From NCBI GenBank assembly GCA_903907865.1, contig CAIVPR010000044.1:310001-374000 (forward strand): DNA of 64,000 nucleotides, given 5' to 3'. The first letter of the stretch is position 1. Each line of letters starts with the position of its first letter. The position numbers and the translations under genes were made by a program. The notes under the pieces are model-generated. The model was not told the origin of the DNA. It ran no database searches and saw nothing but the letters and a program-made list of their open reading frames with translations. Of the stretch, positions 1 to 6,976 are shown piece by piece. Origin of the DNA: an uncultured Acidobacteriia bacterium (GTDB lineage Bacteria > Acidobacteriota > Terriglobia > Bryobacterales > Bryobacteraceae).

Positions 1-231
1 AGGTTCGACTCGGCCAAGGGTACGGTCGAAATCGACTTGGCACAGACGCAGCCGGGCCCGGCCTACCGGCTGGATTTCGACTTCGCACCAGCGTCTGGCG
101 TGGGACACGCGGAAATGACGGAGAAGCGGCAGCACTTCTCCGTCAAGGTCGCGAAGGATCCGGGCAAGCTGGAGTTGGACCCGCTGTTGCGGGTCCTCGC
201 CGGCCTCGGGGAGTTCACCCGGTCAAACTGA
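1..231 (+). CDS. C-terminal end of a probable M1-type metallopeptidase (partial)
   Basis: The frame is open from the first base and ends in TGA at 229-231, so this is the 3' end of a gene that starts outside the window; about 76 residues are visible. A stretch reading GTVEIDLAQTQPGPAYRLDF followed by a beta-rich segment resembles the C-terminal part of M1-family peptidases of Acidobacteria, which often carry a V-x-L-x-QTQxG-x-x-(F/Y)-x-L pattern. No catalytic residues are in view because the HExxH motif would lie far upstream. It converges with the ParA-like gene that ends 2 bases further on. The family call is inference from a short tail only. Confidence 0.5.
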   Translation, partial: RFDSAKGTVEIDLAQTQPGPAYRLDFDFAPASGVGHAEMTEKRQHFSVKVAKDPGKLELDPLLRVLAGLGEFTRSN

Positions 232-233
232 GA

Positions 234-986
234 CTACTTCAGCAGGTCGGCAACCGGATCGAGAGCCGCGAAGCACTCCCGCAACCAAGTGCGGCAATAG
301 CGCTTCTCGGTGAAGCCACCATGGGTCCCGGCCGATTCGGCATAGGTCGAGAATGCCAGGCTGGAGCGGTCGACGGACTGGTAGACGGCACCGTCGAGCG
401 GCGGCAGTGCGATTTCCCGAGCCCCGGCGGCCAACACATCCTTGCGGATGCTCGAATTGTCGTAGATCTCGAACTTCTGCGCCACGCCAAAATTGCGGAT
501 GATGACGTAGTTGACGTCGCGGCCCAACTGCTGGAAGCATTCCTTCAAATGCCCGACGCTGTCGACGGCCCCGCCGAGCACGTAGACCACGGTGATCCCG
601 AGTCCGCCGGAACCGGCTTCCTCCAGCGCGCCGCCCTTGTAGAGCCAAGTGCGGAGGTCTTCGCCCGAACGCGCGCCAAGGTCCACCAGCGCGATCCGGT
701 GGCCGCCCTCCATGACGTAGTCGAGGACCGGAGCAATCCCGGTGGAATCGCCGACGTCCACCGAGGAGGTCTCGTTCTTGTGGAAGCGGAGGAGCTGCCC
801 GGTGTTGCCCTCGGCGTCGAACGCGCGGTAAGAGAGCTTGCGGGCGTTGAGATAGTCGGCCAGGACGCGGGCGACGGTGGTCTTGCCGACGCCGCCCTTT
901 TCACCGTGCGTCAGGATGAGGCGCGGCTTCTCGGCGGAAGCGGCCTTGGCTGTATCGTTTGCGATGGCGTTGTTTTCAGTGCTCAT
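234..986 (-). CDS. ParA/MinD-like P-loop ATPase
   Basis: A 250-residue protein with a deviant Walker A motif HGEKGGVGKTT at residues 27-37, including the signature lysine before GG that defines the ParA/MinD/Soj class. A switch-like LVDLGARSGED follows near residue 110. I chose the ATG at 984-986 because the motif lies close to it and because it starts 4 bases after the stop of the upstream gene; the longer open frame upstream lies inside that gene. With the upstream DNA-binding-like protein it looks like a two-gene unit. ParA relatives position plasmids, chromosomes or protein clusters, or act in conjugal mobilisation (MobD-like). No parS-like repeat or ParB is visible, so the cargo is unknown. 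Confidence 0.75.
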   Translation of the reverse strand: MSTENNAIANDTAKAASAEKPRLILTHGEKGGVGKTTVARVLADYLNARKLSYRAFDAEGNTGQLLRFHKNETSSVDVGDSTGIAPVLDYVMEGGHRIALVDLGARSGEDLRTWLYKGGALEEAGSGGLGITVVYVLGGAVDSVGHLKECFQQLGRDVNYVIIRNFGVAQKFEIYDNSSIRKDVLAAGAREIALPPLDGAVYQSVDRSSLAFSTYAESAGTHGGFTEKRYCRTWLRECFAALDPVADLLK

Positions 987-990
987 GTTC

Positions 991-1551
991 TTATAAGTCC
1001 TCAATGCGGGAGAAGGGATGGACCGACCCTTTTTGGGGGCTGGTCCCGAAGATTCTTGCAACGGCGACCGCTGCGGCACCCCCTGCCGGGGTTGGCAGTG
1101 GTGCGAGCTGCGGCGGCGGGAGTGGAGTGGAGGCACGTTCGGGCTCCGGAATCAAGGGTTCTCGCTGCGCGGCAACGGCCACCGGAGGCGCAGGCACCGG
1201 CGCGGCTTCCCTGGCGGCTTCCCCGACCGCTTCGGGCCGGAGATCCAGCAGCGGTGCCAACAGCGAGTCCGATCCGATTGCGGACTTGAGCAGCCGACGT
1301 CGCTCCGTCAAACTCATGCGCCGGTAAAGCCGGAGCGTGGTGACCGCCAGCCGCGGAACGGGAGCGCCACCGGTCAGCCAATCTTCCACGGTGGCCACCG
1401 GGTACTCGAGAACCAGCGCCGCGTCGGCCAGCGTCAGTTCGCAACCGTCCATTTCCCTGCGGAGTGTTTCGGAGCTCGCTACGGGCATGAATTTGGTACG
1501 CAGGGCCTCAAGACCGGCTTCCAAGGCATCAAGCTTTTCAAGTGTAGTCAA
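991..1551 (-). CDS. helix-turn-helix-like protein with Pro/Ala-rich tail, partner of ParA-like ATPase
   Basis: I do not recognise a named family. The N-terminus is a predicted amphipathic helix (TTLEKLDALEAGLEALRTKF). The middle, ELTLADAALVLEYPVATVEDW, has the spacing of an excisionase/MerR-type helix-turn-helix. The second half is low complexity, rich in Pro and Ala. The gene ends 4 bases before the ParA-like start, so the two are probably co-translated, and it may be the DNA- or cargo-binding partner of the ATPase. The start is uncertain: TTG at 1551 begins exactly at the helix, ATG at 1488 would remove it, and a longer frame opens with TTG at 1635. No clear ribosome-binding site decides between them. 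Confidence 0.55.
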   Translation of the reverse strand: MTTLEKLDALEAGLEALRTKFMPVASSETLRREMDGCELTLADAALVLEYPVATVEDWLTGGAPVPRLAVTTLRLYRRMSLTERRRLLKSAIGSDSLLAPLLDLRPEAVGEAAREAAPVPAPPVAVAAQREPLIPEPERASTPLPPPQLAPLPTPAGGAAAVAVARIFGTSPQKGSVHPFSRIEDL

Positions 1552-1716
1552 TGGATGTTGAAAGCTGATTACAGACGGAACGAGGCCGGACGGGATCGAC
1601 CAACTTTCAGGCCTCCAAAACAAAAGGTAGCACAACTGTTTTGGACATGGGTTGCTGGAGAGTGGTGATGCTGTTGCGGAACGGCCCGAAGACCGTTCCG
1701 CCGAAGGGGTGGAGCA

Positions 1717-2682
1717 CTACTTGGGCTGGCTGTCGTCGCGCCGGATCCACTTGTAGGCCGCCAGCGAGTTCTTCCAGAAGTACTTCTCCGCAGCCGCCTT
1801 GCCCTTGGCCTCGAAGTAGCCGCGGACGATCTTCAGTTCGACCGGGTATTCTGCCCAGAGGTCGCTGTTCGGCCAGTCGCTGCCGTAGATCAGGCGGTCT
1901 TCGCCGAAGGTGGCCCACATCTCGTCGATGGTGGCCTTGTAGAAGTTGTAGTCGTCGGGCACCTTGCCGTTGACCTTCTTGGCGACGCCGGAAACCTTGG
2001 CGAAGACCTGCTTGCGCTTGCCGAGTTCGGCCAAGTCCGTTTGGTAGGCCTTGAGGGCCTTGGGATCGGAAGGCTTTTCGATGCGCGGCAGGTGGTCGAG
2101 AACGATGCGGAGGTTGGGCACCTTGTCGGTGACGCGCAGCAGGTCGTTGATCAGGCGCGGATTGGGGTTGGCGCTGTCCATGACGAGGTCGGCGTCTGCC
2201 AGAGCCTTCAGGCCCGCGATGAATTCGGGCTTGCCGATGTTGGCCGTGAAATCGCGGTCCCACAGGTTGCCGTAGCGGATGCCGCGGAATAGCTTGTTCT
2301 TGTGGAAGTTGTCGAGCTGCTTGCGGAACTCGGGCTTTTCGGGCTCGAGGTCGCCGATGAAGCCGACGAGGACCTTGTCCTTCTCGGCAATGTCGAGCAC
2401 CCACTGGTTGTCGTCGTACCAGGGGCTGGCCTCGACCTCAATGGCCCCAACGATGCCCAAGTGCAGCGCGAGCTTGCGGTAGCGCTCCATGGAGGCCGGC
2501 TTGTAGAGGACGGTGTCCTTCTTGTCGGGCCACGGCACGCCCTGTTTGCGGGTGGTGTCGAAGAGGTGGATATGGCAATCGATGATGGGGATCGACATGG
2601 GCGCGGCGGTGGCGGCCTGCTCGGAAGCCTCGACGGCGGCTGCCGCGGCGGCGCTGGAGGCAAGGAAGGTTCTTCTGTTCAT
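1717..2682 (-). CDS. exported amidohydrolase-2 family metal-dependent hydrolase
   Basis: A 321-residue protein starting at ATG 2680-2682 with a Tat-like signal (MNRRTFLASSAAAAAA) and an Ala-rich hydrophobic stretch. The mature part opens with IIDCHIHLFD, the H-x-H metal ligand pair on strand 1 of the amidohydrolase TIM barrel. It later shows RIVLDHLPR (His ligand) and RLIYGSDWPNS (the catalytic Asp in the GSDWP motif of amidohydrolase-2 members such as lactonases and decarboxylases). The length is normal for the family. The substrate cannot be read from sequence; relatives act on sugar lactones or aromatic acids. A longer frame upstream of this start lacks family features. Confidence 0.85.
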   Translation of the reverse strand: MNRRTFLASSAAAAAAVEASEQAATAAPMSIPIIDCHIHLFDTTRKQGVPWPDKKDTVLYKPASMERYRKLALHLGIVGAIEVEASPWYDDNQWVLDIAEKDKVLVGFIGDLEPEKPEFRKQLDNFHKNKLFRGIRYGNLWDRDFTANIGKPEFIAGLKALADADLVMDSANPNPRLINDLLRVTDKVPNLRIVLDHLPRIEKPSDPKALKAYQTDLAELGKRKQVFAKVSGVAKKVNGKVPDDYNFYKATIDEMWATFGEDRLIYGSDWPNSDLWAEYPVELKIVRGYFEAKGKAAAEKYFWKNSLAAYKWIRRDDSQPK

Positions 2683-2768
2683 CGTCTTCAGATGTTGTAT
2701 CACTATTCGGACGACGGCGGGGGCTAGCCGGTTTTTGGTTGACCGAACGCGCGGCGGAATCCGTTCGT

Positions 2769-2774
2769 TATAGT
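2769..2774 (+). promoter_or_regulatory. possible -10 element of the small ORF/secA unit
   Basis: TATAGT matches five of six positions of a sigma-70 -10 element and lies 8 bases before the GTG of the small exported ORF, so a transcript from it would be nearly leaderless. The best -35-like sequence, TTGACC at 2739-2744, is 24 bases away, too far for a normal spacer. Weak call. Confidence 0.25.
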
Positions 2775-2782
2775 TGGTACCA

Positions 2783-3103
2783 GTGCCGAAGTCGCGCCTA
2801 AATCCAAGACGTCTCGCATGGCTGCTCGCAGCCCTGCTCGCGCTTGGCGCTGTGCATGCGACTCCGACAACGCGCACCGACCCGTTCGCGCAGATCCGAT
2901 CGGGGGTGACCCGTGTTGTGGAATCGCGGAACTCCGGCGGATCGGTCGAAATTGAAAAGCCCCGAACGCGGGCTGTGAAGTTCGAAGCTCGGGTCTGCAT
3001 CGCGCGGGCGTCACTCGCGGTTACGCCCATACCTGCTGTTTCGGCACCGTTCCGGTTCCAACTCCCTCCCCCTGCATTGGACTCCAGCGACATTCTCGTT
3101 TGA
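2783..3103 (+). CDS. small exported ORF upstream of secA; candidate SecM-type secretion monitor
   Basis: A 106-residue frame from GTG 2783. Residues 1-26 form a signal peptide: K3, R5, R9 and R10, then a hydrophobic core LAWLLAALLALGAV and a cleavage-like AVHA. The rest has no recognised domain. Residues 95-97 are Pro-Pro-Pro, nine residues before the stop, within PFRFQLPPPAL. Consecutive prolines are known to slow or stall ribosomes. The gene lies 76 bases ahead of secA on the same strand, and bases 3064-3070, inside the Leu-Pro-Pro codons, are the exact complement of the secA Shine-Dalgarno. E. coli secM has the same position and logic; no SecM arrest sequence is present here. That it is translated is inferred, and the start lacks a ribosome-binding site. 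Confidence 0.5.
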   Translation: MPKSRLNPRRLAWLLAALLALGAVHATPTTRTDPFAQIRSGVTRVVESRNSGGSVEIEKPRTRAVKFEARVCIARASLAVTPIPAVSAPFRFQLPPPALDSSDILV

Positions 3104-3175
3104 TCGCGTTGTGGGCGCGCAGATTGCGTGCGCCACGTTCACGTCCATGCCTACCGTTTTATACCCCAGGGAGGG
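3064..3175 (+). promoter_or_regulatory. complementary pair: anti-Shine-Dalgarno in upstream ORF and secA ribosome-binding site
   Basis: CCCTCCC at 3064-3070 is a perfect 7-base complement of GGGAGGG at 3169-3175, the purine-rich ribosome-binding site ending 4 bases before the secA ATG at 3180. The first strand lies within the codons for L94-P95-P96 of the upstream ORF, directly before P97. Pairing would close a loop of 98 bases and hide the secA ribosome-binding site; a ribosome paused on the proline codons would keep the helix open. The complementarity is seen directly; the switch is inference. Confidence 0.4.
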
Positions 3176-3179
3176 TGAA

Positions 3180-5282
3180 ATGCGTCCATTTCTACGTTCG
3201 TTGTTTCCGGCATTGCGCGATGCCGCCAAGAGTTCCATTCAGAAGATCAATCGTCTGCGGGCAGAGTACGACCCCCTCCCGGACGCCGAGTTGCGCTCCA
3301 TCTGCGCCAAAACCTCCGAGCTTGAGACCGTACTCGCGATAACCGCCGTCATGGCGAAGCGGGTTCTCGGCCTCGACATGTTCGACGTCCAGTTGAGAGG
3401 CGCGCTCGCCCTCGCAAGCGGCCGCATCGCGGAGATGCAGACAGGCGAAGGCAAGACCCTCGCCGCCGTCCCCGCCGTCGTCTGGTACGCCAAGAAGGGG
3501 CGTGGCGTCCACGTGATGACAGTGAACGACTACCTGGCGCGCCGCGACTCGCTCTGGATGGGCGTGATCTACCAACGTCTCGGCTTCTCGGTCGGCTGTA
3601 TCCAGCAAGGGATGACACCCGAGGAACGCAAGGCCGCCTACGCCTGCGACATCACCTACGCCACGGCCAACGAAGTCGGTTTCGACTACCTCCGCGACCA
3701 GTTGGCGCTCCAGCCGTCCGAACAGGTCCACAGGCCCTTCTCGTCGGCGGTGATCGACGAGGCCGATTCCATCCTGATCGACGAGGCCCGCATCCCCCTC
3801 GTGATCGCGGGCGGCGAGTTCGAGGAGGAAATCCTCGCCATCCGCGCCGACCGGCTCGTGCGCCAACTGCACCCGGGCCTCCACTACCAGGCCGAGCAGC
3901 ATTTCCGCAATGCCACGTTGACCGACGAGGGGATCCGCCGCGTCGAAGCCGCTTTCGGGTGCGGAAATCTGTTTGCCGAAGAGAACCTCCAGATCCTCAC
4001 AGCAGTGCAGGACGCCGCCCACGCCCACATGCTGCTGCATCGCGATGTCGACTACATCGTCAAGAACGGCGCGATCGAGTCGGTAGACGAGTTCAAGGGC
4101 CGCGTCGCGCAAGACCGCCGCTGGCCCGCCGGACTCCATACCGCCGTCGAGGCCAAGGAGGGCGTCGCCATGAAGACCCAAGGGCGGATTCTGGGCTCGA
4201 TCACGCTGCAGAACCTGATCGCGCTCTACCCGCATGTCTGCGGCATGACGGGCACCGCCGCCACCCAGGCCGATGAATTCCTCAAGATCTACGATCTGGA
4301 TGTCGAGGTGATCCAGCCCAACCGCCCTGTCATCCGCATCGACCATCCGGACTCGGTCTACCGCACGCGCCGCGACAAGGAGGAGGCACTGCTGGCGGAG
4401 ATACGGACCGTGCACGCGACCGGTCGACCGGTGCTGGTGGGCACCGCGAGCGTTGGCGAATCCGAGCGCCTCAGCCTGCTGCTGGGCGACGTGCCCCACC
4501 AAGTCCTGAACGCCAAGCACGAGGAACGCGAGGCCGTCCTGATAGCCGGGGCCGGGGAGCGCGGGGCGGTAACGATCTCGACGAACATGGCGGGCCGGGG
4601 CACCGACATCCGGCTGGGCGAAGGAGTGGCTGCAATCGGCGGCCTGCACATCGTGGGCACCAACCGGCACGAAGCACGCCGCGTCGACTTCCAACTCCGG
4701 GGACGAGCGGGGCGGCAGGGCGATCCGGGCAGTTCGCGCTTCATCGTTTCGCTGGAGGACGACATCATGGTGCGATACGCCGAGGACATCGACTGGCACC
4801 AGTACACGCCGGAATCGGTGCAGCGCATCGTGGAGGGCAAGAACCTGGAGATCCGGCTGTTCCTGCAGAAGTACGAGGGGACACTGGAGGGGCAGCGGAA
4901 GATCCTGCACGGATACCGACAGGAGGTGCTTACGGGCGATTCGCCGGAGTTCGAGCGCACGGTGGCGTTGCGGGTGGTCGACGATTTGTGGTCGGAGCAC
5001 CTGGCAACGGTGACGGAACTGCGCAACGGGGTCCATTGGGTTTCCTGGACCGGCCGCGACCCGCTGCATGCATTCCTGCTGCGGATCGACGGCATGTTCC
5101 GGGAACTGATGGAGATCCTGCCGGAGGAGATTCAGACGCGGATCGAGGAGGCGCGGGACAAGGGGATCGACCCGGCGCAACGGGGTGCCACCTGGACATA
5201 CCTAACTACGGACAATCCGTTCGGGAAGCTGAGCAACCGGATCCTCAAAGGACTGACCACGCTGCTCTACGGGAAGAAGTGA
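3180..5282 (+). CDS. secA: preprotein translocase ATPase SecA, short form
   Basis: A 700-residue SecA motor that drives unfolded preproteins through SecYEG. It shows Walker A QTGEGKT at residues 87-93, a DEADSILIDEAR Walker B segment near residue 190, the cross-linking domain, DEFKGRVAQDRRWPAGLHTAVEAKEGV before the VCGMTGTAAT helicase motif, then NMAGRGTDIRLG and QLRGRAGRQGDPGSSRF of the second nucleotide-binding fold. ATG 3180 follows a strong GGGAGGG site, so I prefer it to the open frame from 3111. The protein stops after a short helical wing/scaffold region and lacks the linker and Cys-rich zinc tail of typical 850-950-residue SecA, as in SecA2 or second copies. Whether this is the only secA of the cell cannot be told. 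Confidence 0.93.
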   Translation: MRPFLRSLFPALRDAAKSSIQKINRLRAEYDPLPDAELRSICAKTSELETVLAITAVMAKRVLGLDMFDVQLRGALALASGRIAEMQTGEGKTLAAVPAVVWYAKKGRGVHVMTVNDYLARRDSLWMGVIYQRLGFSVGCIQQGMTPEERKAAYACDITYATANEVGFDYLRDQLALQPSEQVHRPFSSAVIDEADSILIDEARIPLVIAGGEFEEEILAIRADRLVRQLHPGLHYQAEQHFRNATLTDEGIRRVEAAFGCGNLFAEENLQILTAVQDAAHAHMLLHRDVDYIVKNGAIESVDEFKGRVAQDRRWPAGLHTAVEAKEGVAMKTQGRILGSITLQNLIALYPHVCGMTGTAATQADEFLKIYDLDVEVIQPNRPVIRIDHPDSVYRTRRDKEEALLAEIRTVHATGRPVLVGTASVGESERLSLLLGDVPHQVLNAKHEEREAVLIAGAGERGAVTISTNMAGRGTDIRLGEGVAAIGGLHIVGTNRHEARRVDFQLRGRAGRQGDPGSSRFIVSLEDDIMVRYAEDIDWHQYTPESVQRIVEGKNLEIRLFLQKYEGTLEGQRKILHGYRQEVLTGDSPEFERTVALRVVDDLWSEHLATVTELRNGVHWVSWTGRDPLHAFLLRIDGMFRELMEILPEEIQTRIEEARDKGIDPAQRGATWTYLTTDNPFGKLSNRILKGLTTLLYGKK

Positions 5283-5378
5283 AAAACTGCAAATTCCTTG
5301 GCCCTCGATGAAGGCTCCACACGCTTTTATTTCTGGGCCTGTAACACGAACCCGCCTCACTGCACTTGGTAGATGAAA

Positions 5379-5526
5379 GCGGCAAGCGCCGCGAATGCGG
5401 AAGGCTCGGAGGTCGTCCGCGTTGCAGTTCCAGAGGGGAATGGAATTCCTACTCGACCACCCGGGGGTTCGGAGGCCGCCGGGTGGAAGATTTGAAAGGG
5501 GACGCTCGGAGGCGTCCCCTTTTTTT
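5379..5526 (+). ncRNA. candidate structured RNA or secA 3' UTR ending in a terminator
   Basis: The stretch after secA contains consecutive hairpins: GCGGC/GCCGC at 5379-5392 with loop AAGC, GCGGA/TCCGC closing 5397-5420, and an 8-bp stem CCACCCGG/CCGGGTGG at 5457-5486. An intrinsic terminator follows at 5495-5526. No convincing reading frame with coding character crosses it. It could be an independent small RNA or the structured 3' end of the secA mRNA. I see no match to 6S RNA, tmRNA or a riboswitch that I could defend. Confidence 0.35.
5495..5526 (+). terminator. rho-independent terminator
   Basis: An 11-bp stem, AAAGGGGACGC against GCGTCCCCTTT, around a six-base loop TCGGAG, followed by seven T at 5520-5526. 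It faces the plus strand, after secA, and its A-flank lets it also act weakly for the convergent metallophosphoesterase gene that ends at 5539. Confidence 0.9.
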
Positions 5527-5538
5527 ATTGGGTCTCGA

Positions 5539-6930
5539 CTATTTGGAAATGCGGAAGGAATCCACTTCCGCGCCCGTCTCGGAAATCTGCCGGAACTTGA
5601 AAGTCTTGCCGTCGATTTCCACCAGGCTGAACGAGTGCACGTCGGAGATGAACTTGTTGGTGAACGACTGCCAGGTTCCCGGCTGCTTCATCTGCGGGAT
5701 GTCGTAAAGGCCCGCCCCGCCGCCGCCGCTGACGATGTAGATGGGCCCGTTCGGCTTGCCGTTCGCGCCGTCGCCAAACTTGTCGTCCAACGACCATGCG
5801 CCCTCCACCTCGCCCTTGGGACCCTGCTCCACCGGCTTGAACTTCAGCGGAAAACTGCGCTGGTAGTTGTGGACGTGCCCGGCGAACACGACGTCCACGT
5901 TCGCCGCTTCGAAGATGGGGGACAGGTTGCGCATCCATTGGTCGGCGAAGTGCGAATGCGAGGAGTTGAAGCCCGGATGGTGGAAGGCCACGAAGCGCCA
6001 TGTGGCACCGGCCGCAGCGGCCAAATCCTTCTTGAGCCAGGCTTGGAGTTCCGGGTTCCTCCAGTCCATGTAGGTGTTGGAATCGAGGACGGTCCAGTGG
6101 GCGTTGCCGTAGTCGAACGAGAAATTCGCCATCGCCGGGTAACGCGCTTCCGCGGCCTGGCGGAACGCGGGCTGGGCCTCCTCGTGGCCGAGGATCTGGT
6201 GCTGAGTCTTTTCACCCGAGACCTTGGGACCGTTCAGGGGCTGGTCCCAGTACAGGAAGTAGGCCAGGGAATCTGGAAATTTCTGGAAGTTGGCGAGGAG
6301 CGTGTCGTGGTTGCCGGGAGCGGCAATCATGGGCACCGACCGGATCAGCGGCGCGCCTGTTTCCGCACTCGCGGTCTCGGCATTGAAGATGGGGAAGAAC
6401 TTGTCGCGGTACTCCGAGATCCTGCCCGCCGAATAGACGATGTCGCCGGTAACGAAGACGAAGTCGGGCTTGACCTTTGACACCTCGAAGGCAATAGCCT
6501 TTTCGCCGGGTGTGTTTTGGGCCGTATCGCCGAAGAGGGCGAACTTCACGGGCTGGTTGGCGGCCTTGCGGGCGCGGCTGGTGGATTCGAAGACTTGCGT
6601 GCCGCCCTTCAGGACCCGATAGGCGAAATCGCCGCCGGGGACCAGGCCTGTCAGATGTGCCCGGTAAACCAGATGCTTGTCGATACCCGGCGCGTCCACC
6701 AGCGTGGAGTTCGGGGCGGCAACTGCGCGCCACTTGTTGCCATCCTTGGACGTCTTTACCTCCACCGACCATTTGTCGGTATTTTCGACCGTATGCCAGA
6801 GGAGCACGAGGCTCTCCGAGGCGGCCAGTTTGGGGCTATCGCCGAGTTGGAGATAGGGCTTTTCGATGAAAGTGTCGGAAGTCTGCCCGAACGCAAAGAG
6901 GGCGGATAGGAAAAGTATGGCGAGGCGCAT
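5539..6930 (-). CDS. exported metallophosphoesterase, purple acid phosphatase-like
   Basis: A 463-residue protein with a signal peptide (MRLAILFLSALFAFG), an N-terminal fibronectin-like beta domain (residues about 25-120) as in purple acid phosphatases, and a calcineurin-like core. Metal motifs in order: FALFGDTA, FVFVTGDIVY, APGNHD, AFHHPG and FAGHVHNYQRS. All the usual Asp, Asn and His ligands of the binuclear centre are present. It probably hydrolyses phosphomonoesters or diesters in the periplasm or outside the cell. It lies 46 bases downstream of the His/Met-rich membrane protein on the same strand. Confidence 0.88.
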   Translation of the reverse strand: MRLAILFLSALFAFGQTSDTFIEKPYLQLGDSPKLAASESLVLLWHTVENTDKWSVEVKTSKDGNKWRAVAAPNSTLVDAPGIDKHLVYRAHLTGLVPGGDFAYRVLKGGTQVFESTSRARKAANQPVKFALFGDTAQNTPGEKAIAFEVSKVKPDFVFVTGDIVYSAGRISEYRDKFFPIFNAETASAETGAPLIRSVPMIAAPGNHDTLLANFQKFPDSLAYFLYWDQPLNGPKVSGEKTQHQILGHEEAQPAFRQAAEARYPAMANFSFDYGNAHWTVLDSNTYMDWRNPELQAWLKKDLAAAAGATWRFVAFHHPGFNSSHSHFADQWMRNLSPIFEAANVDVVFAGHVHNYQRSFPLKFKPVEQGPKGEVEGAWSLDDKFGDGANGKPNGPIYIVSGGGGAGLYDIPQMKQPGTWQSFTNKFISDVHSFSLVEIDGKTFKFRQISETGAEVDSFRISK

Positions 6931-6976
6931 CTGTAACTAACATGGTATGCGCGCAAGATTGCAGGGTGATGAACGG

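Noticed and set aside
1717-3093. Extended amidohydrolase frame of 458 codons
   Set aside because: The upstream 137 codons are antisense to the secA leader ORF and the Tat signal starts at 2682.
3192-5180. Long minus-strand open frame (662 codons) across secA
   Set aside because: Shadow frame of a GC-rich gene; SecA motifs are clear on the plus strand.
5395-6480. Plus-strand open frame of 361 codons downstream of secA
   Set aside because: It is antisense to the metallophosphoesterase and crosses the terminator.
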